Origin: JBIQKZ01 sp044464765
GTDB lineage: Bacteria > Pseudomonadota > Gammaproteobacteria > Burkholderiales > Burkholderiaceae_B
Assembly (NCBI GenBank): GCA_044464765.1
Contig: JBIQKZ010000017.1
Span: forward strand, 1-64,000
Direction of reading: 5' to 3'
DNA length: 64,000 nt
The translations under genes were made by a program, and so were the position numbers. Each line of letters begins with the position of its first letter. The first letter of the stretch is position 1. The notes under the pieces are model-generated. The model ran no database searches and was not told the origin of the DNA. It saw nothing but the letters and a program-made list of their open reading frames with translations. Of this stretch, positions 17,756-27,357 are shown in pieces.

Positions 17756-18034
17756 ACACCACCCCGCAAACAAGCGCGGGGAGGTCCTTATGTCTCGGTG
17801 GGCGCAAGCTGGTTATCGGATAATCGCTGGGACATCAAGGCACGACTGGAGGGAGACCCCGAACAACGCACGTTCACGTTGATCACCGACCTGCCTCGCA
17901 CCTTTGGCGAAGTCAAAACGGGCATCGTGCTAACCCGCAAGAACGGGCTTGAACTCACCGCCGAATACAGTGCGCGGTTCGCCGATCGCTACCTTAGCCA
18001 AACGGGGTCGCTGCGTCTGGCCATGCCATTCTAA
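17756..18034 (+). pseudogene. C-terminal remnant of an autotransporter beta-barrel
   Basis: The frame opens after a stop at 17753-17755 and reads PYVSVGASWLSDNRWDIKARLEGD, then strand-like segments of alternating polar and apolar residues, ending SQTGSLRLAMPF. A terminal aromatic Phe after a beta strand is the outer-membrane sorting signal, and the pattern is that of the last strands of an autotransporter translocator domain (normally about 250 residues). Only about 90 residues remain, without signal peptide, passenger or a convincing start, so it looks like the relic of a deletion. Confidence 0.6.
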
Positions 18035-18156
18035 AAACAGCCACGAGCGGAATATGACAAGTAATAATAATCATGGCGTGAATACAGTAAACTTCCCCAG
18101 TCACGTTATTGATCGGGACGCCTACGCGCAATAGCGCGCAATCACAAAGAGCCACA

Positions 18157-19689
18157 ATGAGCGAAACCTCGATCGATAGCTTCTATCTGCCTAACATCGC
18201 CGTGCAAAGCCTGCCCTCGCGCGACTTCGGCAAACTCAGCCCCATGCTGACCAGGCTTACCGAAACCGCAACACCATTCATCGCACTCGACTGTTTCGAC
18301 CAATCGTTGCGCCGTTCAGGTTATCTGCTCCTGGAAACCGACACAGCCTTCAAGTTGCTGGGCGCGTCGGGCGCCTTGGCCTCCCAGCCGTCGAACGGCA
18401 GCTCGCGATTCGCTGCCGAGTTTTCCGACGGCCCGATCAAGCAGGTCTTAGCTGCGTTATCGCCCTTGCGCCGCCTGCTGCCCCTGGGTTCCGGCTTTGT
18501 CCATCAAGCCGACCTGGCTTTTGTAGACGATCAGCAAAAAACCCATTGCCGGGCATTTTTTATTTTTCTCATCACCCAGGCGGGCGACTGCGCAACCCTG
18601 GTTGCACTGCAAGGGCTCAAAGGCTACGACGAATCGCTGAACCAGCTTCGCAACCACCTGAAAGACATGGGCGGAATTGCCTTGAGCAGCAGCGCCCTGT
18701 ACGACCGGTTATTTCCGGGCCTGGCGACCTACGACCCCAAGCCCGAAATCCTGATCACCAACGACGAAACCGCATTCGTCGCCGCAACCCGCATTGTGTC
18801 CACGCTGCTGCCCATAGCACGCGTTAACGTAGACGGAATAATTGCCGACCACGACACAGAATTCCTGCACGACTACCGCATTCAGTTGCGTAAAGTCCGC
18901 TCAGTGCTAAGCTTGTTCAAAGGCGTTTACGATGACGCCCAGACGGCCGATCTGAAATCCCGTTTTTCCACTCTCATGGCGCCTACCGGCCCCTTGCGGG
19001 ATCTCGACGTTTATTTACTGGAAAGGCAAAAGTTCTATGCCCTCCTGCCCAGCCGCCTGCACGGCGGGCTGGATACCCTGTTCAACATGCTTGCGGAGCG
19101 CAGGAAAGCGGAACAGGCCCGGCTGTCGGATCATCTGTCCAGCAAAACCTACGATCAGGAAATCGCCAGCCTGCAGCGTTTGTTTACGAACGCAAATTCG
19201 CTTAAGCCGGGCGCCAACGCCCAGTTGCCGGCGCACGACTATGCTTGCCATCTAATTTGGCGGCGGTATCGCAAGGTATGCAAGATTGCCATGGCCATCG
19301 GCCCTGAAACCGAGGACGCGCGCATCCACGAGTTACGCATTCACTGCAAGAAGCTGCGCTATTTAATGGAGTTCTTCAGCCCCATCTTTCCCAAGTCTGC
19401 CTTCAAGACATTGCTCAACCGCCTGAAGGGCCTGCAGGACAATTTGGGGCTATTCAACGACTATTCCGTCCAGCAACACAACCTGCACGCCTTTCTGCTG
19501 GAATTGCCCGCCGATGCCGACGGCGATCAACTTCAGGTCGCCCAGAGCATCGGTGCGCTGATCGCCATTCTTCACGGCCGCCAACTCGAAGAGCGGGCGC
19601 AGGTTGTAAAGAACTTCGCGCAGTTCAACAGCCCGGAAACCCAACAAACATTCAGCGTGCTCTTCCAAGCGCGAAAGGATGGAGCGTGA
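18157..19689 (+). CDS. CHAD-domain protein
   Basis: A 510-residue protein. The first 230 or so residues are not recognised. The rest is an all-helical CHAD domain with its two conserved His/Arg/Lys-rich helices: LHDYRIQLRKVRSVLSLF near 238 and IHELRIHCKKLRYLMEFF near 391. CHAD domains bind polyphosphate and target proteins to polyphosphate granules (phosins). No CYTH triphosphatase domain is attached. The ATG at 18157 is preferred over an upstream in-frame start at 18109 by position only. The stop overlaps the ParA-like start by 4 bp, so the two are co-translated. Confidence 0.88.
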   Translation: MSETSIDSFYLPNIAVQSLPSRDFGKLSPMLTRLTETATPFIALDCFDQSLRRSGYLLLETDTAFKLLGASGALASQPSNGSSRFAAEFSDGPIKQVLAALSPLRRLLPLGSGFVHQADLAFVDDQQKTHCRAFFIFLITQAGDCATLVALQGLKGYDESLNQLRNHLKDMGGIALSSSALYDRLFPGLATYDPKPEILITNDETAFVAATRIVSTLLPIARVNVDGIIADHDTEFLHDYRIQLRKVRSVLSLFKGVYDDAQTADLKSRFSTLMAPTGPLRDLDVYLLERQKFYALLPSRLHGGLDTLFNMLAERRKAEQARLSDHLSSKTYDQEIASLQRLFTNANSLKPGANAQLPAHDYACHLIWRRYRKVCKIAMAIGPETEDARIHELRIHCKKLRYLMEFFSPIFPKSAFKTLLNRLKGLQDNLGLFNDYSVQQHNLHAFLLELPADADGDQLQVAQSIGALIAILHGRQLEERAQVVKNFAQFNSPETQQTFSVLFQARKDGA

Positions 19690-20438
19690 AGATCATTGCC
19701 TGCTATTCGAACAAGGGCGGCGTCGGTAAAACGGCCACTTCGGTCAACCTGGCCTACGCGTTGGCCGCATCGGGATACCGTACGCTGCTGTGCGACCTTG
19801 ATCCCCAAGGGGCATCGAGCTTTTACCTTCGCATCAAGCCATCGAAGAAGCTGAAAGAGGCCGCGTTTTTCAAAGACGTCGAGAAATTTACCAATGCCAT
19901 TCGAGGCAGCGACCACGAGAACCTTGACGTCCTGCCCGCCAATATAAGTTTTCGCGACTTCGACGTCTTTCTGTCGCGCATGCGGGATAGCCGCTCCCGC
20001 TTGAAGAAAGCCTTGAAGGCCGTCAAACAGGATTACGATTTCATTCTGCTTGATTGCCCGCCCAGCATTTCCACCCTTTCCGAAAATATCTTTCGGTCTG
20101 CCGATGCCATCCTGGTTCCCGTCATTCCCACCACGCTTTCGCAACGTACATTCGAGCAACTGATTGCCCTCTTCAAAGAAAGCAAGCTGCCATTGCGTAA
20201 ACTACACGGCTTCTTCTCGATGGTGCAAGGCACCAAGAACTTGCACGGCGAAACCATGGATGCCATGCGGGCGGCGCACAAGAAGCGTTTATTGAACGCG
20301 CAGATTCCCTTCGTGTCCGATATTGAACGCATGGGCATCGAGCGCGAGCCTGTCATTGTGACGGCGCCCAATAGCGTGGCCAGCCAAGCCCATCTGGCGC
20401 TGTCCGATGAAATCGTCAACCGGCTTGAGGCTTCATAG
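19686..20438 (+). CDS. ParA/MinD-family partitioning ATPase
   Basis: A 250-residue deviant-Walker ATPase: KGGVGKTA at 10-17 with the signature lysine K10, CDLDPQGASS near 36-45 and LLDCPPS near 119. These proteins form ATP-dependent dimers on DNA or membranes and position cargo such as plasmids, carboxysomes or chemoreceptor arrays. The GTG start overlaps the CHAD stop (GTGA). There is no ParB, parS or plasmid replication gene nearby, so a cargo other than the chromosome, most plausibly the CHAD partner, is suggested. Confidence 0.9.
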   Translation: MKIIACYSNKGGVGKTATSVNLAYALAASGYRTLLCDLDPQGASSFYLRIKPSKKLKEAAFFKDVEKFTNAIRGSDHENLDVLPANISFRDFDVFLSRMRDSRSRLKKALKAVKQDYDFILLDCPPSISTLSENIFRSADAILVPVIPTTLSQRTFEQLIALFKESKLPLRKLHGFFSMVQGTKNLHGETMDAMRAAHKKRLLNAQIPFVSDIERMGIEREPVIVTAPNSVASQAHLALSDEIVNRLEAS

Positions 20439-21341
20439 CCCCGGATCCGCAAACTCGTATCCATAACTCAACTGGTCGCCTTCCTGCGCCACGTGTAGCC
20501 GCCCGGCGGTAGGCGCAGGGAAATGTGCGGGAAACAACAGGGTACGCTGCTTTGCATGCTGCGCCATGAAGGCCAGGCGGGTAACGCGGGCCTGGTCCGG
20601 ATCCGTGCAAAAACGTGTGCTCCACTGCGGAAAGCGGCATTGCAGCGGATGGTGAAGCAGATCGCCGCTGATGATGGCGCGCTGCCCTGCGCTGCTGATT
20701 TCGACGCAAACATGGCCCGGTGTATGGCCGGGCGTGTGCACAAGCCGCAACGCATCATCGATCCGGTGGTCGGGCTGAACCAGATCGGCCAGGCCCGCCT
20801 CGAATACCGGCCGGACGCTGTCTTCGACATAATCGCCTGTGCGCTGCAACGCCGTTTTTCCGGCCTCGCTGCTCCAGTAGGCATATTCGGGATTCACAAA
20901 CAGATAGCGCGCATTGGGAAACGTCGGAACCCAGCGATTGTTTTCAAGACGGGTATGCCATCCTACGTGATCGACATGAAGATGGGTCGACAGAACGATA
21001 TCGATGTGTTCGGGCGAGACGCCCGCCTGCTTCAGCCGCGATATCCAGCCCCACTCGACGCGATCAAAATCCTTGCGCACGCGCGGCTTGCAATCGCCCA
21101 CGCAGGTATCGACCAGAATGGTTCTTCCTTCGCTGCGCAATAGAAAGCTTTGCATTGCCAGCACCAGCCGGTCGGAATCCGGATCGTATAAGTGCGGCGC
21201 CAGCCATTCGCGCTCGGCGGCGATGCTCTGCGGCGTCGAGTCGGGATAGAGCTCGGCCGGATGCAGCAAAGGCCCCGATGATTCCACCAGAACCGTAATG
21301 CTGACCGTGCCAATATGAAACGTGCGGGGCGTGTTTGCCAT
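20433..21341 (-). CDS. Metallo-beta-lactamase-fold hydrolase
   Basis: A 302-residue MBL-fold enzyme with metal ligands H120-x-H122-x-D124-H125 (STHLHVDHVG), a later HTPGHTPGH motif near 205 and a C-terminal His in LFPAHFP. No signal peptide is seen when the ATG at 21341 is used; an upstream frame to 21416 adds unlike sequence. The arrangement resembles the quorum-quenching lactonase/hydrolase branch, but the substrate is unknown. It converges on the ParA gene with a 6-bp overlap. Confidence 0.88.
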   Translation of the reverse strand: MANTPRTFHIGTVSITVLVESSGPLLHPAELYPDSTPQSIAAEREWLAPHLYDPDSDRLVLAMQSFLLRSEGRTILVDTCVGDCKPRVRKDFDRVEWGWISRLKQAGVSPEHIDIVLSTHLHVDHVGWHTRLENNRWVPTFPNARYLFVNPEYAYWSSEAGKTALQRTGDYVEDSVRPVFEAGLADLVQPDHRIDDALRLVHTPGHTPGHVCVEISSAGQRAIISGDLLHHPLQCRFPQWSTRFCTDPDQARVTRLAFMAQHAKQRTLLFPAHFPAPTAGRLHVAQEGDQLSYGYEFADPGL

Positions 21342-21412
21342 ACTGCCAATATCCTGTCGGTTAAGTCGCGTTTTTTTGGTGAGCCATCTGCAAGCGAATG
21401 CATTTGCACGGG

Positions 21413-21910
21413 TCACCCTTCCGGGTTCCGCGCCTTATGACGACGCTCCACCTGCTTGACCACGCTTAAGATGAATAACGCGACCAAGGTGCTGATGATA
21501 GCCGTTGTCTCGCGACCCAGCCCAGCGGCAATTCCGATCGCGGCCGCCACCCAGATGCTGGCGGCTGTCGTTAAGCCTTTGATCTCGTGATTTCGGTCCA
21601 GCTTGATGATCGCGCCGGCGCCCAGGAAGCCGATGCCCGCCACCACCCCTTGGATAATACGGCTTAAATCGGCGGTTGGCATTTCTATTTGCGACGGCAC
21701 CAGCACGAAGATGGCCGCCCCCAACGCCACCAGCATGTGCGTGCGCAAGCCCGCATCCTTGCCCTGCCGTTCGCGGTCGTAGCCAATCAGCGCACCGAGC
21801 AGCACGGCCATGAACAAACGCACGACAATGCGAACCGCATCGGCCAATGACGGTATGTCGGAGAATTCTTCGGCCACGCTCAGCCAAATGGTTGACAAGA
21901 TCTCGGTCAT
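21413..21910 (-). CDS. MgtC/SapB-family inner-membrane protein
   Basis: A 165-residue protein with about four N-terminal helices and the MgtC motifs LGALIGYDRERQGKDAGLRTHMLVALGAA and GVVAGIGFLGAGAII. It lacks the long C-terminal ACT-like domain of virulence MgtC, so it is the short SapB type. The start is the ATG at 21910; the frame extends to 22024 but that extension is not MgtC-like. The family is linked to magnesium limitation and acid tolerance; the substrate is unproven. Confidence 0.87.
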   Translation of the reverse strand: MTEILSTIWLSVAEEFSDIPSLADAVRIVVRLFMAVLLGALIGYDRERQGKDAGLRTHMLVALGAAIFVLVPSQIEMPTADLSRIIQGVVAGIGFLGAGAIIKLDRNHEIKGLTTAASIWVAAAIGIAAGLGRETTAIISTLVALFILSVVKQVERRHKARNPEG

Positions 21911-22109
21911 GGCTCTTATCCGCATATGAATTGCTTCAAGAATACCAGCCCAAACTGCACGTGACAGTTGTTTTACCGGCTTGTTACTTATCGGGTTAAC
22001 ACCACTACATCGTTCAACCCTCAACTTTTAAGATGTAAAACATAAAGAGATTTCTTGAAGTACTTAGTATTTAGCAATTCGTCGCCACCACCTACTCGAG
22101 AAGACAACC

Positions 22110-23636
22110 ATGAGCCAAACAAGACGCGAGTTCCTGCAAACCGGCATCAGCCTGGCCGGCCTCTCCCTGATCGGCGCACCCGCCTTCGCTCAGTCCGGGA
22201 AAGACTTGGTCATCGCCTACAACACCGGAGTGCCAAGCTGGGATCCAACCACCGGCACGTCGGGGGTCAATCCCAAGCTGCAGCCTATTTACCTGACGGT
22301 ATTCGACCGCTACATCCAGCAAGAGCCCGATCTAAGCTTTGCCCCCGGCCTGCTTACCGAGTGGGGTTTCAGCGACGATAAGAAACAAATCTTCATGAAA
22401 GTCCGCGAGGGCGTCAAATGGCACGACGGCTCCGACTTCGGCCCCGAAGACGTGGTCTGGTCGCTAGAGCGCGCCGCCGACCCCAAATCCGGGAACCCCG
22501 GCCAGTTTGTCTGGGGCAAGTTCGGAAACTATAAAATCGACGGCAACACCATCACGGGCGACGTGCTCGAGTATGAACCCACGGTCTTCAAATGGATGGC
22601 CTTTCTTACCGGCTATGTACTGCCCAAAGCCTATTTCGAGAAAGTCGGCCCCGAAGGCTTCGAGAAAGCCCCCATCGGCACAGGCCCTTACAAGATCGAT
22701 TCCTACGAACGCGGAGCGTATGTGCGCCTGGTCGCCAACAAAGACTACTGGGGCGGCAAACCCGCCTACGACACGGTCACCATCAAGTTCGTGCCCGATG
22801 CAGCCAGCCGCGTGGCCGAAGTCGAATCTGGCAACTCCCAGGTCACCATGGAAATCCCCTACGAGGAATACGACAGGCTCAGGCAAAAGCCGGGCCTCAA
22901 GGGCGAGGCCTTTCCGGTGGCAGACATCGGCATGATCTTCCTGAACGACATCGACGTCATGCTCGACAAGAACGTGCGCCTGGCCGCCCATCACGCCATC
23001 GACAAGCAACTGATCATCGATCGCCTGCTGCGTGGCTACGGCGTGCCGTTGTCCACGCTCGAAGCTCCCGGCTACGACGCTTACGACCCCAACCTGAAGT
23101 TCCCGTACGATCCGGAAAAAGCCAAGCAGCTATTGGCCGCGTCGGGATATTCCACCGACAATCCGGTCAAGTTCACCATACAGACCACACGCGGCTTCAA
23201 GCCCAAGGATTACGAGATGGTCCAGGCCATCGTGGGCATGTGGCGCAAGGTGGGCATCGAGGCGAATATCGAAATCTACGAGATCGCCAAGCATTTCGAG
23301 TTGCGGGCGGCCGACCAACTGGCGCCGGCGGCATTCTACAACTGGGGCAACGCCATCGGCGATCCCACCACCTCCACCGGCCACGCCATGTTTGGCCCCT
23401 CGCCCCACGCCGTCTGGGACTCGCCCGATCTTATCGAGAAAATCATCCCGCTTTGGGGCGAAAAGGACGAGGCCAAGCGGATACAAGGCTGGAAGGACGT
23501 CAGCGCCTACATCATGCAGGAAGGCTACGTCATACCGCTGCTGCAGTATGTCATGCCGGTCATTCACTCCGACAAAGTTGTCGTGCCGCCTGCCACCACC
23601 GGCGATGTGACACCCGCCATGATGAAGCCCGCCTAA
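22110..23636 (+). CDS. ABC transporter substrate-binding protein (family 5), Tat-type signal
   Basis: A 508-residue periplasmic binding protein. The leader has a twin-arginine motif, TRREFLQTGISLAGLSL at about 4-20, with cleavage near AFA-Q at 28, so export is probably by Tat rather than Sec, in contrast to the other family-5 binding protein in this window. The family-5 fold is indicated by QIFMKVREGVKWHDGSDFGPEDVVWS. It is first in a five-gene ABC operon. The ligand is unknown; context (facing a purine/triazine-type amidohydrolase) does not settle it. Confidence 0.93.
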   Translation: MSQTRREFLQTGISLAGLSLIGAPAFAQSGKDLVIAYNTGVPSWDPTTGTSGVNPKLQPIYLTVFDRYIQQEPDLSFAPGLLTEWGFSDDKKQIFMKVREGVKWHDGSDFGPEDVVWSLERAADPKSGNPGQFVWGKFGNYKIDGNTITGDVLEYEPTVFKWMAFLTGYVLPKAYFEKVGPEGFEKAPIGTGPYKIDSYERGAYVRLVANKDYWGGKPAYDTVTIKFVPDAASRVAEVESGNSQVTMEIPYEEYDRLRQKPGLKGEAFPVADIGMIFLNDIDVMLDKNVRLAAHHAIDKQLIIDRLLRGYGVPLSTLEAPGYDAYDPNLKFPYDPEKAKQLLAASGYSTDNPVKFTIQTTRGFKPKDYEMVQAIVGMWRKVGIEANIEIYEIAKHFELRAADQLAPAAFYNWGNAIGDPTTSTGHAMFGPSPHAVWDSPDLIEKIIPLWGEKDEAKRIQGWKDVSAYIMQEGYVIPLLQYVMPVIHSDKVVVPPATTGDVTPAMMKPA

Positions 23637-23650
23637 CGCATCACCCCAAC

Positions 23651-23675
23651 AGGGCGGTCCTGACCCGACCGCCCT
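23651..23675 (+). terminator. Hairpin between binding-protein and permease genes of the second ABC operon
   Basis: A 9-bp perfect stem AGGGCGGTC/GACCGCCCT with a 7-base loop is followed by TTTCCT. It sits 14 bp after the binding-protein stop and 24 bp before the permease, a good place for partial termination that lowers permease expression. Confidence 0.6.
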
Positions 23676-23699
23676 TTCCTGCGACACACTGCTGTACCC

Positions 23700-24704
23700 A
23701 TGCTGAAACCCATACTCATCAGGCTTGCCTCGATGGTGGTGACACTGATTGGTGTCGCCATTGTCGTCTTCGTTCTGATCCGCGTTGCGCCTGGCAATCC
23801 CATTGCCATGATGCTGCCCCCCGGCGCCACCGAAGCCGACATCGCGCAACTGACCGCGCTATACGGCCTTGATAAATCGCTTGTCGAACAATTTCTAATC
23901 TGGGCCGGCAACGTGCTGCAGGGCGATTTCGGCACGTCGATCACGCTGCGCCAGCCTGTCGCCGGCCTGGTGCTGGGGCGGTTGCCCGCCACGCTTGAAT
24001 TATCGATGCTGGCCCTTTTCATCGCCGTGATCCTTGGCGGCGGTACGGCTATTCTCGGCGCAAAAGAACGTGGGCGCGCCGCCGAAACCGGCGTTGACCT
24101 GTTCAATGGCGTCACGCTGTCCATCCCCGATTTCCTGTGGGGCCTGCTGCTGATCCTGCTCTTTGGCGTCTTGTGGCCCGTACTGCATATATCGGGGCGT
24201 ATCTCACCCCAGCTCAGCCTGCCTTTCGCGACCCAGTTCTACTTGTTTGAATCCATTGTGCGGCTACGCTTCGATCTGCTGCGCGATCTGCTGGCGCACA
24301 TGCTGATGCCGGCCCTGGCCCTGGCCTTGCCGCTGGCCGCCATCATTTCACAACTGCTCAAGCAAGGCCTGAAGGACGTTTTACAGCTAGACTACACCGT
24401 TCTTGCGCGTGTGCGCGGCTTTACCGAAACCCAGGTCATCCTGCGCGAGGCACTGCGCAACGCTGCACTGCCCACCTTAACCCTGGTCGGCGTCCAATTC
24501 ACTTTCCTGATCGGAGGCACCGTCATCATCGAACGCCTGTTTGCCTATGAAGGCCTGGGCAACATGGCCATCGACGCCGTGATCAATCGTGACCTGCCAT
24601 TGATCCAGGGCATCGTCTTGATGTTCGCCTGCCTGTTCATCCTGATCAACCTTGCCGTGGATATTGCCTATACCTTCCTGAACCCAAGGCTGCGCCATGG
24701 CTGA
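23700..24704 (+). CDS. ABC transporter permease, DppB type
   Basis: A 334-residue inner-membrane protein starting MLKPILIRLASMVVTLIGVA with the RVAPGNPIAMM motif after helix 1 and the coupling loop LDYTVLARVRGFTETQVILREALRN. It forms a channel with the DppC-like product encoded next, with which it overlaps by 8 bp. Length and topology are standard. Confidence 0.93.
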   Translation: MLKPILIRLASMVVTLIGVAIVVFVLIRVAPGNPIAMMLPPGATEADIAQLTALYGLDKSLVEQFLIWAGNVLQGDFGTSITLRQPVAGLVLGRLPATLELSMLALFIAVILGGGTAILGAKERGRAAETGVDLFNGVTLSIPDFLWGLLLILLFGVLWPVLHISGRISPQLSLPFATQFYLFESIVRLRFDLLRDLLAHMLMPALALALPLAAIISQLLKQGLKDVLQLDYTVLARVRGFTETQVILREALRNAALPTLTLVGVQFTFLIGGTVIIERLFAYEGLGNMAIDAVINRDLPLIQGIVLMFACLFILINLAVDIAYTFLNPRLRHG

Positions 24705-25572
24705 TTCCCTTGTCTCCGCCGCACCCGTCGAACCACGGGTTCGCTCGCGCAAACGCAACCTGCGGCTCTGGCTCTCGGCCGGCTGGTTGCTCATTGTCAC
24801 CCTTGCAGCCCTTGGCGCGCCCCTGCTTGCCCCACACGATCCGCTCACGCAAGATCTGATGCTCGGGCGGCTGCCGCCCATCGGTTTCAGCGGCGCCGAG
24901 CCCGGTTATTTCCTGGGCACCGACAGCCTGGGGCGCGATGTCCTGTCCCGGCTGATCTATGCCGCGCAGATCGCTCTTACTGTCGCACTGGCGGCCGCGT
25001 CGGCAGCCTGCCTGTTCGGCTCTGCATTGGGCCTGTTGGCCGGTTACTTCGGCGGCTGGATTGATCGCGTTGTGTCCCGGCTGGTGGACATCTGGATGGC
25101 TTTCCCCCCCGTGCTGTTCGCCATCTTGCTTGTCGCGGTATTAGGCCCCAGCCTTCTCTCGGTCATACTGGCGATCGCCCTGATCGACTGGACACGCTTC
25201 GCCCGCGTGATTCGCGCCGAAACCATGGTGCAAACCAAAATGGACTACGTGCAATCGGCTCGCATCGGCGGCGCAACCCGAATCCGCACCTTGTACAGCG
25301 AAGTACTGCCCAACGTCTTGCCCACCCTGGTCGCCCTGCTGGCGCTGGAAATGGGGGTGGCCATCATCGTCGAAGCCATTCTCAGCTTCGTGAACCTGTC
25401 CATTTCCTCGGATGACCCCACCTGGGGCGGCATGATTGCCGAGGGACGCGCCGCGATTCACTTCAGCTGGTGGGTTCTGGTCTTTCCCCTTATCGTTCTG
25501 TTCCTGACCGTTCTGTCGTTCAGCCAGCTGGGCGAAGGCCTGAAGGACCAATACGACCCCTTGTCGCGCTAA
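24697..25572 (+). CDS. ABC transporter permease, DppC type
   Basis: A 291-residue permease with the DppC/OppC N-terminal helix at about 24-46, the GTDSLGRDVLSRLIY motif, and the coupling loop MDYVQSARIGGATRIRTLYSEVLPN. It overlaps the preceding permease by 8 bp and shares one base with the following ATPase start (TAATG), so it is tightly coupled within the operon. Confidence 0.93.
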   Translation: MADSLVSAAPVEPRVRSRKRNLRLWLSAGWLLIVTLAALGAPLLAPHDPLTQDLMLGRLPPIGFSGAEPGYFLGTDSLGRDVLSRLIYAAQIALTVALAAASAACLFGSALGLLAGYFGGWIDRVVSRLVDIWMAFPPVLFAILLVAVLGPSLLSVILAIALIDWTRFARVIRAETMVQTKMDYVQSARIGGATRIRTLYSEVLPNVLPTLVALLALEMGVAIIVEAILSFVNLSISSDDPTWGGMIAEGRAAIHFSWWVLVFPLIVLFLTVLSFSQLGEGLKDQYDPLSR

Positions 25573-26462
25573 TGCCCATGACCACCTCATCGCCCACCCT
25601 TGAAATCCAATCCCTGAACGTCGCGCTGGTTGGCGGCGCACGTCTGTTGCGCGACGTTTCCCTGTCCGTCCAGCCAGGCGAAGTCCGCGCTCTTGTCGGC
25701 GAAAGCGGCGCGGGGAAAAGCATGATCGGCAAAGCCGTGCTGGGCGTGCTGCCCCGCAATATCACCACCACCTCAGGGAAGATTCTTCTGCACGGAAACG
25801 ACCTGGACGCGTTGAACCCCGCCCAACGCCGCCAGGCCGTGGCTACATCCGCCTCACTGATCCCTCAAGATCCCCTGACCGCCCTGAATCCATCGCGCCG
25901 GATTGGCGTGCAGATTACCGACCGCCTGGTGCAGCGCCTGGGATGGGGCAAGGCCGACGCGCAACAACGCGCACTCGAACTGCTGGATCGCGTGCACATC
26001 CGCGACCCCAAACGCGTCATGGTTTCCTATCCGCATGAGCTTTCGGGCGGCATGCGCCAGCGCGTCCTGATTGCCGCTGCCTTCGCGCCCAGCCCAAAGC
26101 TGATCATCGCCGACGAACCAACCACGGCACTGGACGTCACCGTTCAAAAACAAATTCTTTACCTGATCCGCGAACTGCAAGCCGAGGCCGGCACCGCTGT
26201 CCTTTTCGTTACGCACGATATGGGCGTGGTGGCCAAGGTCAGCCAAACCGTCACTGTGCTGTTTGCCGGGAAGATCATGGAAAGCGCCTCTACCCAGCAA
26301 GTGCTCACCGCCCCTCAACACCCTTACACACAGGCGCTGATCGCCGCCACGCCGCGTTATACCGACCCCGGCCACACGCTGCAGCCAGTATCGCCCGACC
26401 TGATCGCCGCACTGCGCCTCGAACTTGCGCAAGCCGATGCCCGCGAGGCCGCCCATGGCTGA
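25572..26462 (+). CDS. ABC transporter ATP-binding protein, DppD type
   Basis: A 296-residue ATPase beginning at the ATG at 25572; the longer open frame upstream overlaps the permease and is not homologous. Walker A is GESGAGKS near 43-50, the signature region is [12 protein letters not shown] and Walker B is [16 protein letters not shown]-terminal oligopeptide-type extension is present. Together with the DppF-like ATPase it energises the importer. Confidence 0.93.
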   Translation: MPMTTSSPTLEIQSLNVALVGGARLLRDVSLSVQPGEVRALVGESGAGKSMIGKAVLGVLPRNITTTSGKILLHGNDLDALNPAQRRQAVATSASLIPQDPLTALNPSRRIGVQITDRLVQRLGWGKADAQQRALELLDRVHIRDPKRVMVSYPHELSGGMRQRVLIAAAFAPSPKLIIADEPTTALDVTVQKQILYLIRELQAEAGTAVLFVTHDMGVVAKVSQTVTVLFAGKIMESASTQQVLTAPQHPYTQALIAATPRYTDPGHTLQPVSPDLIAALRLELAQADAREAAHG

Positions 26463-27303
26463 ACCCTTGTTCCGCGTTTCCAACCTGCATCTTTCACTGC
26501 CCGACTTCTCGCGCAAACCGTTGTTCGGCGCCGCGCCGCGAATCAACATTCTGAAAGGCTTGTCCTTCGAGCTGCCAACCGGCGAAATTACCGGCATTGT
26601 CGGTGAAAGCGGATCGGGCAAAACCACCTTGGGCCGTGTGCTGGTGCGCCTGCTCAGCGCGTCAAGTGGCCAGGTTTTATTCAATGGCAACGACATTGCC
26701 CGTCTGGACGAAGAACAGCTAAAGCCGTTACGTCGCGACTTGCAAATGATTTTTCAGGATCCAATGTCATCATTGAATCCACGTCATACGGTCGGGCGGA
26801 TTGTTGCCACCCCCATGAAGCGCTATGGCCTGCCCAACGCCGAAGCGCGAGCCCTGGAGATGTTGGAACGGGTGGGCCTGCCGGCTGCCTTTGCCAAGCG
26901 CTATCCTCACGAGCTCTCGGGCGGACAACGGCAGCGGGTGGGCATTGCACGCGCCGTGGCGCTGGAACCTGCTTTCATTTTGGCCGACGAAATCGTCTCG
27001 GGACTGGATGTGTCGTCGCAGGCGCAAGTCCTGGCCCTGTTGAAAGACCTGGCCGCCGACATGCACCTGACGATCGCCTTCATCAGTCACGACTTATCGG
27101 TAATTCGCAGCGTATGCTCGCAACTGATCGTGCTGGATCAAGGCCTCATCGCTGAAGCAGGTTCATGCCAGGCTATATTCGACGCGCCGCAAAGCGATGC
27201 CACCCGCGCCCTGATCGACGCCATTCCACTGCCCGAAATCGACGATGACTGGTTCAAACGCGATGCCGCAAGCGGATTGCCGTCCGACAGGCGCCACGTG
27301 TAA
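26455..27303 (+). CDS. ABC transporter ATP-binding protein, DppF type
   Basis: A 282-residue ATPase with Walker A GESGSGKT near 49-56, signature [14 protein letters not shown] and Walker B FILADEIVSGLDVS, in which IVSGLDVS replaces the more usual AVSALDVS. The start at 26455 overlaps the previous gene by 8 bp. It is the last gene of the operon; the convergent amidohydrolase ends 55 bp further on. Confidence 0.93.
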   Translation: MAEPLFRVSNLHLSLPDFSRKPLFGAAPRINILKGLSFELPTGEITGIVGESGSGKTTLGRVLVRLLSASSGQVLFNGNDIARLDEEQLKPLRRDLQMIFQDPMSSLNPRHTVGRIVATPMKRYGLPNAEARALEMLERVGLPAAFAKRYPHELSGGQRQRVGIARAVALEPAFILADEIVSGLDVSSQAQVLALLKDLAADMHLTIAFISHDLSVIRSVCSQLIVLDQGLIAEAGSCQAIFDAPQSDATRALIDAIPLPEIDDDWFKRDAASGLPSDRRHV

Positions 27304-27357
27304 GACTTGCATGCGGCTACAATCCGCGCACGCAGCATCCAACCGTAGCCAAGCCGG

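Noticed and set aside
19686..20438. Plasmid or chromosome partition locus
   Set aside because: There is no ParB, no parS-like repeats and no replication gene in the window; the partner is a CHAD protein.
22592..23872. A 426-residue + strand frame overlapping the second binding-protein gene
   Set aside because: The translation is Arg/His-rich low-complexity sequence in a shifted frame of a clear family-5 binding protein.
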